Counted from the stretch's first letter, positions 18,412 to 26,978 are shown. The stretch: 64,000 nt of DNA from Gallionellaceae bacterium (GCA_030823955.1 JAVBYO010000003.1:1-64000); one strand, 5' to 3'. The notes: generated by a model from the sequence alone, not told the origin. A program made the numbers and translations.

Positions 18412-20400
18412 ATGAGTGTTATTTCAGGAAAAGATAAACAGCCAAACTCAACTGAGTTCAACGCTGAATTATTGGAAATCATCGGTGCGCTAGCTCAAAA
18501 CCTTCATAACACACGTTCAGATGAATTGTGTTGCGATATTCCAATGGAAAACTTGAGTGCTTTGCATCAAGGCGAATTTGCGGAATATTCAATTGACGAC
18601 AAAACTATTCGCTTTGCTTCACTCGAAGCACGTAACCGTTGTGTTGCCTCCTATGTGTTTGAAATAAACAAAACGGAATTCACCAATAATTCGAGAATGT
18701 GGCTGGATGCAGCGTATGATCTTTGGCGCTGTGAAATTGGCAAGACTGACACTGCATCAGGGCGGCTTCTGGCTCTTGTGCATGAAACTGACGATGTTCT
18801 CTCTATCGCAGCGAATGCGATTCAGGTCAAGTCGGTGGATGTATTTGATGCGCTGCATGTCATTAAGGCAGCACTGCCATATCTTACCAAATTAGCAATT
18901 GAGGAAGTATTCAGGCTGTGTGCTGCGCAACACGAAAGCACGAAAAACGACCTTTGTGCCGGCATGATCTACAGCGAACTTGAGAGGTATTTCGTAAGGC
19001 AGCCACAGGCTGTGCGCGCAGCACACCTCTTCCTCAGAGAAACCCCCGCTGAGGGCGCAGCCAGTCTGCATTTGGTTTTCATCATGGCCCTCGCGAAGTC
19101 GTCACCAGAGGAAGCAGTCAGGTTGTCACTTGAGGACGCGAAGTCCCAGAGTGCAATTCTCAAGAGCGCAGCTTTGTATACATTGGGTCGATTGCTTGCT
19201 TCATCTATAGTCACATCCGATTCGATTCCATCGGTGTCGACAGCAATCATTGCGCACATGGTCGACTCCGTAGAACAAGTTCGCTTGTCGGCCATACATG
19301 CAGCCGCACAAGCCGTGCCAATCATCGATGTATTTGATGCTTCGCTAATTTCATTAGGGGAGGCTGGAGATCAGCATGCTCTTAGCGCATCTGCCAATGC
19401 TCTTTTTATGAATACGGCAGAAATGAAACATAAGGCTAACTTTGGCGATTGGTTTAGTTTAATGCGCAAGGTGTTGCCAAGCTCAAAAGGTGTGCTGGAT
19501 AGCTTTGATCATATTTTGGGGCAGATGATTGCCGATCCAGAGCAACAGCAATTCGCCATCTCCTGCTTGACTGAATGGGTTGAGGAAAATGCCAAGGATG
19601 TACCAAAGGATAAGTCAGCAGCAGAGTTGTTTGATGGAACGATTGGTGAAATAGCAAACCGCCCAGAGCTACTTTCACAGGTGATTACGGACTGGTTTCT
19701 TTCAGATAGTAGACAACTCGCTGCCGCTGCTGCCGGACTGCTATCTTTCTTATGGGTGCGTAAATTAAGAGAAGTCGAGTTTAGCGTGCCGCGTCTCGAT
19801 GGTTTGGAGCAAGGCGATTTGATATTTCTAGTAAGGCGTATGCTGGGCTTTGTGACTTCTGAAGAGCATCTGTTGTCGCTGACGATGTCTTTGCTTAAAA
19901 CGCAAGATGCGCCACAGCGAACTTTTGGCATAGTCCATTCCTTGCTGATAGATGAAATTGGGAGAGACTACCCATCTTCCACCATTGAAATGTTGGGGGC
20001 TGCGAGCAGTTCAGCAACGGATGCCAACTTATCAGCATTTTATTCAAGTGCAATAAAAGTGATCAAGGACCGCATCAACGTTCTTGATGCGCTACCGCGA
20101 CTTACTGAGTTGAGGCCGCCACCTAGACTTCAGCGTCAGTTTTCAGGGGCGCATGCAAAACAGATGGAGGCCGCATCTGAGGATGCAAAGAAACATTCAA
20201 TAATTCGTCAAATCGCAATGGAGATTCCAATAAAAGCGGGCATTGGGTCATTTAGTTTTCATGATGGAAATCTTACGGAGCCAACACATTTTCATTCGCT
20301 GTCCACATCAATCTCACTGCCACGGCGATATGTCATCGACACCGTTGGGTATGAAATTCACGCCATGATGTTCCGCCTTGCCAAGAGGGAGCTGTCATGA
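18412..20400 (+). CDS. Large alpha-helical (HEAT-like repeat) protein, first gene of a putative two-gene system
   Basis: I do not recognise a named family. The 662-aa product (ATG 18412 after GGAGGTGA; the track's GTG start at 18394 is less likely) lacks a signal peptide or membrane segment. It is made of repeated amphipathic helices, such as SAILKSAALYTLGRLLASSI, VEQVRLSAIHAAAQAVPIID and AGDQHALSASANALFMNT, in the manner of HEAT/ARM solenoids that bind protein or nucleic acid. Its TGA overlaps the ATG of the next gene by four bases, so the two products are translationally coupled and probably form a complex. The sequence is clearly more AT-rich than the ribosomal or uvrA genes, a sign of transfer. 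Confidence 0.75.
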   Translation: MSVISGKDKQPNSTEFNAELLEIIGALAQNLHNTRSDELCCDIPMENLSALHQGEFAEYSIDDKTIRFASLEARNRCVASYVFEINKTEFTNNSRMWLDAAYDLWRCEIGKTDTASGRLLALVHETDDVLSIAANAIQVKSVDVFDALHVIKAALPYLTKLAIEEVFRLCAAQHESTKNDLCAGMIYSELERYFVRQPQAVRAAHLFLRETPAEGAASLHLVFIMALAKSSPEEAVRLSLEDAKSQSAILKSAALYTLGRLLASSIVTSDSIPSVSTAIIAHMVDSVEQVRLSAIHAAAQAVPIIDVFDASLISLGEAGDQHALSASANALFMNTAEMKHKANFGDWFSLMRKVLPSSKGVLDSFDHILGQMIADPEQQQFAISCLTEWVEENAKDVPKDKSAAELFDGTIGEIANRPELLSQVITDWFLSDSRQLAAAAAGLLSFLWVRKLREVEFSVPRLDGLEQGDLIFLVRRMLGFVTSEEHLLSLTMSLLKTQDAPQRTFGIVHSLLIDEIGRDYPSSTIEMLGAASSSATDANLSAFYSSAIKVIKDRINVLDALPRLTELRPPPRLQRQFSGAHAKQMEAASEDAKKHSIIRQIAMEIPIKAGIGSFSFHDGNLTEPTHFHSLSTSISLPRRYVIDTVGYEIHAMMFRLAKRELS

Positions 20401-22091
20401 AACTAATTCTTGCTCAATATCTGCGTACTCTTAAAGAACGTGACGAATTTGACCGTTTGCTTCCAGACCTTCTGCTTGCGATGGGTTATGTCCCAGTCTC
20501 AAAGCCACAAACGGGAGTTCGACAGTTTGGAGTTGACTTGGCGGCGGTTGGTATCTCGCCAGAGGATGGCATTCAGGAATTACTATTGTTGGTCATTAAG
20601 CGCGGAGATATAGGTCGCGCCGACTGGGATTCAGGGCCTCAATCTGTTCGACAAAGCTTGAATGAGGTTCTTGATGTCTATTTGAAAACTCACGTCGAAC
20701 CCGCGCATGAATCTCTTAGGAAGCGAATTGTTCTTGCCACTACGGGCGATTTGAAACAGGACACACAAATAAATTGGGATAGCTACACAAAGGAACATGC
20801 AACACTTGCCTCCTTCAACTTCTGGGGTGGCGACCAAATTGCGCTACTCCTTGAGCAACATATGCTCAACGAACACATCTTCGATGCAGAAGACCGCTCC
20901 AATCTAAGGAAGTCGCTCGCCCTATCGGGCGATCTTGATTACGACCAGAAGGATTTGTACAAATTATTCCTTCGGCAACTTGGATTGACCCATGAAGGTG
21001 CACTGTCCAATCAAACCACAAAGCCTCGTGATTTGATAAAGGCCTTGCGAGTTGTCAATTTGGCTGCGCAGATTTTTGCGCACTGGTCAGAGGACGAGGG
21101 TAATTTGAAACAGGCGCAGGTGGCTGTTGAGCGTGCCGTGCTTTGGGCGTGGCACCGAATTCACCTTGAAGAAGAAAATAACAGGCATCTTTACCACCAA
21201 GAGCTTGGTGAGTTATGGATGGGGTATAACACGGCAGGGAAAAATTATTTCGAGAAGCTGCAAGGTCACTTGTATGTGGAAGACGGAATGTCTGGATATT
21301 GCCGAGAAAACGCAGAGTTCTCGCTGGTCGTTTTCGAGCAAATTGGGCTGCTCGCGTCGATTGGGCTATGTCGAGCATTGGTGATGGCAGACGAACAGAT
21401 ACAACAAGCTGGACTTCGAGATGCGGCCATTGTGGCTGATGCATTGGCTGCATTACTAGAAAACAATCCTATTTCCGGCTCGCCAGTATTTGATGGACAT
21501 GTAATTGATATCACCCTTGGGTTGCTATTGCTGCATTCCACTGGCTATAAGCTGCAGGCACAAAATTGGCTTGCCGAACTGGTTAAGCGAATTGATTACA
21601 CATTCAAGATCAAGCGCAACTTCCCAATCTGTACGGACTCAACAGATGACCTCGTAGAAGCAACAGTTTTTGGAGATGAGGAGTTGCGCGCTCGTTTGAT
21701 GAGAACATCGTGGTTGTTGCCCACTCTAGCAGCTTGGGCGGTGATACTTGAGCGCGATGATCTGTATGCTGTAATTGCAAAGAATTCAAAAACAGATTAC
21801 CCGGAAATATGTCTTCAGCTATGGCATCCAACTCAAGAGTTGCCCAAACATCTGTATTTCCATATGGCGCAGTACCAGTGCGGCGAGTCTGAAGCACCAA
21901 TCAAACTACCTGATACTGTTGAAGAGTTCCGTGACAGGGTTCAGGCGGTTCTGAATTCATCTCGGCACAATATTATTGAATCATCTCCTGCGTGGAAGGG
22001 AGGGTTGCCTGCAATTGACTTGGTGGCTTGCAGGCATTTTAGGACACCTGTTGCACCATTCCTTTGGTATCAGTTATTGCAGAATAATTAG
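20397..22091 (+). CDS. Protein with an Mrr/PD-(D/E)xK nuclease-like N-terminus, second gene of the putative system
   Basis: The 564-aa product has an N-terminal domain of roughly 150 residues laid out like Mrr-type restriction endonuclease folds: EFDRLLPDLLLAMGY (helix with Glu17), GVRQFGVDLAAVG (Asp47) and ELLLLVIKRGDI (Lys68), then a helix with RQSLNEVLDVYLKTHV and a strand RIVLATTGDL. The residue two before the lysine is Val, not Glu/Gln, so catalysis is uncertain. The remaining 400 residues are helical and unrecognised. No helicase or methylase motif is seen in either gene. The position in an insertion beside toxin-antitoxin debris makes a defence role plausible but unproven. Confidence 0.7.
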   Translation: MKLILAQYLRTLKERDEFDRLLPDLLLAMGYVPVSKPQTGVRQFGVDLAAVGISPEDGIQELLLLVIKRGDIGRADWDSGPQSVRQSLNEVLDVYLKTHVEPAHESLRKRIVLATTGDLKQDTQINWDSYTKEHATLASFNFWGGDQIALLLEQHMLNEHIFDAEDRSNLRKSLALSGDLDYDQKDLYKLFLRQLGLTHEGALSNQTTKPRDLIKALRVVNLAAQIFAHWSEDEGNLKQAQVAVERAVLWAWHRIHLEEENNRHLYHQELGELWMGYNTAGKNYFEKLQGHLYVEDGMSGYCRENAEFSLVVFEQIGLLASIGLCRALVMADEQIQQAGLRDAAIVADALAALLENNPISGSPVFDGHVIDITLGLLLLHSTGYKLQAQNWLAELVKRIDYTFKIKRNFPICTDSTDDLVEATVFGDEELRARLMRTSWLLPTLAAWAVILERDDLYAVIAKNSKTDYPEICLQLWHPTQELPKHLYFHMAQYQCGESEAPIKLPDTVEEFRDRVQAVLNSSRHNIIESSPAWKGGLPAIDLVACRHFRTPVAPFLWYQLLQNN

Positions 22092-22201
22092 CGCGCAAAC
22101 TCCCTAAGCGTGGCATCTTGGCATAGCGTTTGTTGCTCAGCTGGCATCGGAACGTTCGTTCCATAAGATGCGATTGCCGTCATGTACAAGGAATCCAGAC
22201 C

Positions 22202-22552
22202 ATGTAGCCCCAGCCAGCTTTCTTTGAAGAGCATGAAATCCGCCGCGTGTATGACGAGGCTACTGAAACTTGGTGGTTTTCGGTGGTGGATATTGTGCAG
22301 GTGTTGACGCAGCAAACGGATTACCAGACGGCGCGAAAATACTGGAACAAGTTGAAAGAACGGCTGGGCAAGGAAGGTAGTCAACTGGTGACAAATTGTC
22401 ACCAGTTGAAAATGACTGCCGATGATGGCAAGCAGCGGCTTACCGATGTTGCTACTGCCGAAACGCCGCTGCGTTTAGTGCAGTCCGTGCCCAGTCCCAA
22501 GGCCGAACCAATCAAACTTTGGTTGGCTAAGGTGGGTTACGAGCGGACTTAA
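22202..22552 (+). pseudogene. Truncated BRO-N/antirepressor-type gene
   Basis: In one frame the bases read M-stop-PQPAFFEEHEIRRVYDEATETWWFSVVDIVQVLTQQTDYQTARKYWNKLKERLGKEGSQ...SVPSPKAEPIKLWLAKVGYERT-stop. This is the N-terminal BRO-N-like domain of a phage-antirepressor/DinD-like family, whose full members are, from memory, well over 200 residues. A TAG follows the original ATG (22202), and the C-terminal half is lost after GYER. An AAGGA site remains upstream. The ORF track reports only the part from GTG 22247. Confidence 0.75.
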
Positions 22553-22637
22553 TCAGACCTTCCTAAGGCCATTGCTGTCGGGCGGCGGGCTGACCTGTTA
22601 AGATACGCCCCTCCAGAAAATCACTTGTTACTGCTTC

Positions 22638-24017
22638 ATGTCCGCTTCAGATTCCGCAATGACTCCCTTTGAACGTCGTGCCAGTATCGGCTTGGCGAGT
22701 ATCTATGGCCTGCGTATGCTGGGCCTGTTCATCATTCTGCCGATCTTTGCCTTGTATGCGGAGACGTTGCCGGGCGGGGAGAGTCATTTCCTGATCGGGG
22801 TCGCGTTGGGCGCATACGGGCTGACGCAGGCGCTGTTGCAGATCCCGGCAGGGTGGCTGTCGGATCGTTACGGGCGCAAGCCCATCATCATTGCGGGCCT
22901 GCTGCTGTTCGCGGCGGGCAGTTTCATCGCGGCCTCGGCGGATGACATCTACTGGATCATTGCCGGGCGTGTGATCCAGGGCGCGGGGGCGATCAATGCG
23001 GCAGTGATGGCGCTGACGGCGGACCTCACACGCGAGGAGCACCGCACCAAGGCGATGGCCATGATCGGCATCACCATTGGCATTACCTTCTCCATCTCGA
23101 TGGTGCTTTCGCCGCTGTTGTATCACTACATCGGCATGTCCGGTATGTTCGAGTTGATCGGTGTGCTGGCTTTTGTTTCCATCGCGGTAGTGTTGTGGTT
23201 CATCCCCGATCCGCGCATCACGCGCTTCCATTCCGATACCGAAGCGAACACCAGCAAGCTGGCCGAGGTATTGCGCAACAAAGACTTGCTGCGCATGGAT
23301 TTCGGCGTGTTCACATTACATGCGATCTTGATGTCGGTGTTCATGCAGGTGCCCTTCATTCTGCGTGCCGGGGGGCTGGATGCGCAGCACCAGTGGCAGG
23401 TCTATCTGCCGGTGATGCTCATCGCTTTTATGCTGATGGTGCCGCCCATCATCATCGCGGAGAAGAAGGCGAAGATGAAACAGGTGTTCATGTTCGCCAT
23501 CGCGCTGGCTGCCTTGGCGCAACTGGGCATTTTGTTCCTGCAGGATAGTGTGTGGGGCGTGGCAGTCGCGTTGCTGGCGTTCTTCACCGCGTTCAACGTG
23601 CTGGAAGCGACGCAGCCTTCCATTGTCAGCAAGATCGCGCCGCTGGCGGCCAAAGGCACGGCGATGGGGGTGTTCAGCAGTGTGCAGTTCCTGGGGGCGT
23701 TCTTCGGTTCGGCCATGGGCGGGTTGTTGATGCAGTTCTACGGCGGCGATGCGGTGTTGTTGTTCGCTGTGTTCATGTTGCTGCTGTGGTTGGGGGTGGC
23801 CTCCACCATGCGCGCGCCGGAAGCGCTGATGACTAGGATGTATCATCTGCCGGAGCTGGATGAAGATGCGGCAGGCAAATTGCGGCAGTCTCTGGCACAA
23901 TTGCGGGGTGTACGCGAAGTGCTGGTGGTGGGAAATGAACAGATCGCTTGTCTCAAGGTGGAGATAGGCGGCTTCGATGAAGATGCGGTAGAAAAGCTGG
24001 TGGCGAGTAATCAATAG
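22638..24017 (+). CDS. Major facilitator superfamily transporter, YajR-like
   Basis: The 459-aa inner-membrane protein has twelve predicted helices and the MFS loop motif GWLSDRYGRKPIIIAG near residue 70. After the last helix (about residue 380) comes a soluble domain of about 70 residues ending VREVLVVGNEQIACLKVEIGGFDEDAVEKLV, matching the ferredoxin-like YAM domain of E. coli YajR. The substrate is unknown. In relatives, uvrA, this transporter and ssb are neighbours; here an insertion separates it from uvrA. Confidence 0.88.
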   Translation: MSASDSAMTPFERRASIGLASIYGLRMLGLFIILPIFALYAETLPGGESHFLIGVALGAYGLTQALLQIPAGWLSDRYGRKPIIIAGLLLFAAGSFIAASADDIYWIIAGRVIQGAGAINAAVMALTADLTREEHRTKAMAMIGITIGITFSISMVLSPLLYHYIGMSGMFELIGVLAFVSIAVVLWFIPDPRITRFHSDTEANTSKLAEVLRNKDLLRMDFGVFTLHAILMSVFMQVPFILRAGGLDAQHQWQVYLPVMLIAFMLMVPPIIIAEKKAKMKQVFMFAIALAALAQLGILFLQDSVWGVAVALLAFFTAFNVLEATQPSIVSKIAPLAAKGTAMGVFSSVQFLGAFFGSAMGGLLMQFYGGDAVLLFAVFMLLLWLGVASTMRAPEALMTRMYHLPELDEDAAGKLRQSLAQLRGVREVLVVGNEQIACLKVEIGGFDEDAVEKLVASNQ

Positions 24018-24022
24018 GGGGT

Positions 24023-24060
24023 TCCCCCACCCCAACCCTCCCCCGGAGGGAGAGGGAGCG
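24023..24060. repeat. REP-like GC-rich palindromic element
   Basis: The spacer between the MFS gene and ssb contains CCCCCACCCCAACCCTCCCCCGGAGGGAGAGGGAG. The core CCTCC-CCC-GGAGG folds back, flanked by C-rich and G-rich arms. Very similar CCCTCACCCCAACCCTC...GGAGAGGG elements are dispersed in many proteobacterial genomes as REP-type repeats. There is one copy in this window. Confidence 0.6.
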
Positions 24061-24097
24061 AACGCGGAAATCCTAAATTCTTTAAAGGGAGCATGAC

Positions 24098-24565
24098 ATG
24101 TCGGTGAATAAAGTGATCTTGGTGGGGCGTTTGGGCAAAGACCCGGAGACCCGTTACATGACCAGCGGCGAAGCGGTGACCAACGTATCACTGGCGACCT
24201 CCGAGAATTACAAGGATAAGAGTGGCGAGAAGCAGGAACGCACCGAATGGCACAATCTAGTGTTTTATCGCCGTCTGGCCGAGATCGCCGGTGAATACCT
24301 GAAGAAGGGTTCGATGGTTTACGTTGAAGGCCGCATCCAGACGCGCAAGTGGCAGGACAAAGAGGGCAAAGACCGCTACACCACCGAGATCATTGTCAAC
24401 GAGATGACCATGCTGGGCAGCAAGTCCGGCGGTGCGGGTAGTTTCGAAGTGGTGGAGAATCAGGGGCAGTCGTCCGCTCCGGCTCGCAGTGCACCGGCAT
24501 CCAAGCCGTCCGCGCCGGCGGCCAAGGGCAACTTCGATAATTTCGACGACGATATTCCGTTCTAA
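24098..24565 (+). CDS. ssb: Single-stranded DNA-binding protein
   Basis: SSB coats single-stranded DNA in replication and repair. The 155-aa product has an N-terminal OB fold ([21 protein letters not shown]...[37 protein letters not shown]), a flexible Ala/Pro/Ser linker, and the acidic tail NFDDDIPF that recruits partner proteins. AAGGGAG precedes the start. Confidence 0.98.
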   Translation: MSVNKVILVGRLGKDPETRYMTSGEAVTNVSLATSENYKDKSGEKQERTEWHNLVFYRRLAEIAGEYLKKGSMVYVEGRIQTRKWQDKEGKDRYTTEIIVNEMTMLGSKSGGAGSFEVVENQGQSSAPARSAPASKPSAPAAKGNFDNFDDDIPF

Positions 24566-24621
24566 GAGGATATGCTCTGGCCGCGCACCTAGTGTGCGGT
24601 CGTGCCAGTGTTCAAGTTGCG

Positions 24622-25410
24622 ATGTCCAATCTGTTTGCCAAGGTTTTGTGTGTGTTGTGGGGCATAGTGTTTGCCGCCACGGCTAGCGCTGTCGATACGC
24701 CCCTGCGTGATTGTCCGACCTGCCCCGAGATGGTGGTGATCCCGGCGGGGGAATTCGACATGGGAGACAACGAGGGCGATGCGGACGAGATACCGCTGCA
24801 TCACGTCACCCTGGTCAAATCCTTTGCGATGAGCAAGACCGAAGTCACGCAGGCCCAATGGCGGATCGTGATGCAAGACCAGAGTCGCAGCATTCTGGGT
24901 AACGATCCGAGTTTCTTCTCAAGTTGCGGTGGTGATTGTCCGGTCGAGCAGGTCAGCTGGCACGACGTGCAGATATTCATCCAGAAGCTCAATGCCAAGA
25001 CACGCAAGATCTATCGTCTGCCCAGCGAGGCGGAGTGGGAGTACGCTTGCCGTGCGGGCGTGCGGCAACGTTATTGCGGCAGCGATGAGCTGGAGAGTGT
25101 GGCGAATCATGGTGCTTCGGCAGATGAGCGAACGGGCCCCGTTCCCGTGGCAGGAAAAGCCGCCAACGCCTTCGGGCTGTACGATATGAGCGGCAATGTA
25201 TGGGAGTGGGTCGGAGACAGCTATCACGACGACTACAGAGGTGCGCCGCAGGACGGGCGCACCTGGCAGAGCGACGGCAAGCGCCGCGTGCTGCGCGGCG
25301 GCTCTTGGTTCAACGAGGTAGCCTCGCTGCGCGCGGCAAGTCGGCATAAAGAGAGTCCTGTGTTCCGTTCCAAGTTCGTTGGTTTCCGGGTGGTGCGCCA
25401 ACTTCCCTAG
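24622..25410 (+). CDS. Secreted formylglycine-generating-enzyme-like (SUMF1/FGE fold) protein
   Basis: From the ATG at 24622 the 262-aa protein starts with a signal peptide (MSNLFAKVLCVLWGIVFAATASA). An FGE-sulfatase domain follows: MVVIPAGEFDMGDNEGDADEIPLHHVTL, KTEVTQAQWRIVMQ, YRLPSEAEWEYACRAG, GLYDMSGNVWEWVGD and RVLRGGSWFN. True FGEs have catalytic cysteines near the C-terminus; here the RGGSW block is followed by FNE without them. It is therefore more like the many FGE-fold proteins of other or unknown function. The ORF-track GTG start lies 30 bases upstream. Confidence 0.85.
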   Translation: MSNLFAKVLCVLWGIVFAATASAVDTPLRDCPTCPEMVVIPAGEFDMGDNEGDADEIPLHHVTLVKSFAMSKTEVTQAQWRIVMQDQSRSILGNDPSFFSSCGGDCPVEQVSWHDVQIFIQKLNAKTRKIYRLPSEAEWEYACRAGVRQRYCGSDELESVANHGASADERTGPVPVAGKAANAFGLYDMSGNVWEWVGDSYHDDYRGAPQDGRTWQSDGKRRVLRGGSWFNEVASLRAASRHKESPVFRSKFVGFRVVRQLP

Positions 25411-25441
25411 TGTGTGGACAGGTGATGCAGGTACATTCACC

Positions 25442-25469
25442 TTGACAATTTCACCTGCTCACATAAAAT
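25442..25469 (+). promoter_or_regulatory. Promoter of tRNA-Lys
   Basis: A perfect TTGACA (25442-25447) is followed after 16 bases by TAAAAT (25464-25469), 13 bases before the mature tRNA. Confidence 0.75.
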
Positions 25470-25482
25470 GCGCGCCTCTTCC

Positions 25483-25558
25483 GGGTCGTTAGCTCAGCTG
25501 GTAGAGCAGCGGACTCTTAATCCGTTTGTCGCAGGTTCGATCCCCGCACGGCCCACCA
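25483..25558 (+). tRNA. tRNA-Lys (anticodon CTT)
   Basis: The 76-base cloverleaf starts GGGTCGTTAGCTCAGCTGG and ends ACGGCCCACCA. The acceptor stem GGGTCGT/ACGGCCC pairs with one G-U. The anticodon stem GCGGA/TCCGT encloses CTCTTAA, giving anticodon CTT for AAG codons. The T-arm contains GGTTCGATCC. CCA is encoded. Confidence 0.97.
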
Positions 25559-25566
25559 AAAAAAAC

Positions 25567-25597
25567 AAGGAGTTGCACATGGTGCAGCTCCTTTTTT
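25567..25597 (+). terminator. Terminator after tRNA-Lys
   Basis: AAGGAGTTGCAC pairs with GTGCAGCTCCTT (one T-G pair) across ATG, and the T-run continues to 25597. It starts only nine bases after the tRNA CCA. Confidence 0.88.
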
Positions 25598-25735
25598 CAT
25601 TTTGGCTACTCTCCAATAGCCGGTATCGTTTTCTGAGCCGCTCCAAACTGTTATCCTAGCGTGTGTGCTTTTATGGCTTGGTGGGCAGGGCGGGAAGTGT
25701 CACCATGACAATTACAGATCGTTCGGGAGGTTGTG

Positions 25736-26161
25736 ATGAAGCTCTTATGGCGCGAAGAATTAAGTGTCGGGAACAATGTGATCGATGCCGACCACAAGTA
25801 TCTTATCGAGATCATCAACATGGTTCAGCAGAGTCTGGAAGCGAAAGATAGAGCCGAGTTGAATCGATTACTCGACGATCTTTCCAATTATTCGCTGGTG
25901 CATTTCGACCGGGAAGAAAAGATCGCCAATGCGGCCGGTTATGCGCAAGCACAGCAACTCGGTTTATCCCACCAGGCGCTGATCAAGCAACTTGAGCAAG
26001 TGAGGGCAGAGATCGAAGAGATGGGGCAGGGGTGGTCGGCGGAAGTGGCGAGACACTTCACCAATTTTCTGCGCGACTGGTTGATCAATCATGTCATCAA
26101 CGAAGACTGTCTGATGAAGCCGCTGCTGGAAAAATTCTCCCCCGATTTTGATGCGAGATAA
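25736..26161 (+). CDS. Bacteriohemerythrin-like protein lacking one iron-ligand histidine
   Basis: Bacteriohemerythrins bind O2 at a diiron centre in a four-helix bundle. The 141-aa protein (ATG 25736 after GGGAGG) begins MKLLWREELSVGNNVIDADHKYLIEIIN and shows His20, His56 and Glu60 (HFDREE), His79, His119 and Asp124 (NHVINED). The family pattern has a second histidine four residues before His79 (HxxxH); here that position is Leu75. The site may therefore be altered. A long bidirectional terminator separates it from a Cys-rich protein gene on the other strand. Confidence 0.9.
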   Translation: MKLLWREELSVGNNVIDADHKYLIEIINMVQQSLEAKDRAELNRLLDDLSNYSLVHFDREEKIANAAGYAQAQQLGLSHQALIKQLEQVRAEIEEMGQGWSAEVARHFTNFLRDWLINHVINEDCLMKPLLEKFSPDFDAR

Positions 26162-26170
26162 CGCTTGCCC

Positions 26171-26216
26171 AGTCAAATAAAAAGGCTCGCGCTGATGCGA
26201 GCCTTTTTATTTGACT
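26171..26216. terminator. Bidirectional terminator
   Basis: A perfect 20-bp stem, AGTCAAATAAAAAGGCTCGC with GCGAGCCTTTTTATTTGACT, encloses a six-base loop. T-runs are present on both strands, so it can serve both the hemerythrin gene (+) and the convergent gene ending at 26244 (-). Confidence 0.93.
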
Positions 26217-26243
26217 GGCAGGATGTTTCTGCCGCTGTGCTGT

Positions 26244-26633
26244 CTAATGGCTTTTCAATTCGCCTGTCTTGCATTTGCAGGTGCAGCAATGTCCGCCATT
26301 TTCCTTCATCGTGGCGGCGTGTTCCGTGATCCAGTGCTCATAGTCCATCAGGTGTTTTTGCCGAAACGATTCGGAGTGCTGGAACAGATATTCCAGGATG
26401 TGAAAGCGGTAACAGTCGGTGTGTTTCTTCGTATCCTTGATGTATTCCTCCCAGATGAATTCATCCGGCATGATCCCTTGTTTGCGCAGCTCGCTGTTGT
26501 AACCGAATGCCTGATAGAACGCTTCCAGATCGTCGATCCAGTATTTCTCGACATCGTCAATTTCAATGAAGCCAAAGTGACGGTTCGCGGGATCGCGCAT
26601 TCTGTAATTGATGTGAGGTAGTGAGCTGCTCAT
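26244..26633 (-). CDS. Conserved-looking hypothetical protein with C-terminal Cys cluster
   Basis: The start ATG at 26633 is supported by GAGGAGACGAAT upstream; the track's extra 55 codons are not. The 129-aa soluble product MSSSLPHINYRMRDPANRHFGFIEIDDVEKYWIDDLEAFYQAFGYN is rich in aromatic, acidic and His residues. It ends GGHCCTCKCKTGELKSH, a compact CCxCxC cluster suited to binding metal or an Fe-S cluster. No function is recognised. It faces the hemerythrin gene across a shared terminator, so a link to oxygen or iron is only a guess. Confidence 0.7.
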   Translation of the reverse strand: MSSSLPHINYRMRDPANRHFGFIEIDDVEKYWIDDLEAFYQAFGYNSELRKQGIMPDEFIWEEYIKDTKKHTDCYRFHILEYLFQHSESFRQKHLMDYEHWITEHAATMKENGGHCCTCKCKTGELKSH

Positions 26634-26978
26634 ATTCGTCTCCTCGAGTAGATGCAAACAATTGGGAGTATTGCCAAGCCGGGAGCGGGAACATACGCCT
26701 TGAGGGCGCAGAATGAAATATGCCAAAAGGCCTATATATACAGCGAGCTGAACTAGGTATTCTGAACAAGACGAAATGAAACGGGTGCTTAGGTGCAAGC
26801 CTTATTGTTCATTCTCAGGAATGCCCATGAAAAAATAGTTTCTGAACCCCGCTCAAGTGGGTCTTTCAACACTGTGTTGAGCGGGCTGTCTTGCCAGACG
26901 TCGCATATCGACAGGCCGCCAGCGATTGTGACACTGGCGGCGCAAAGTCGATTTGCTGAATCGGTATGCGCTCTGTGC

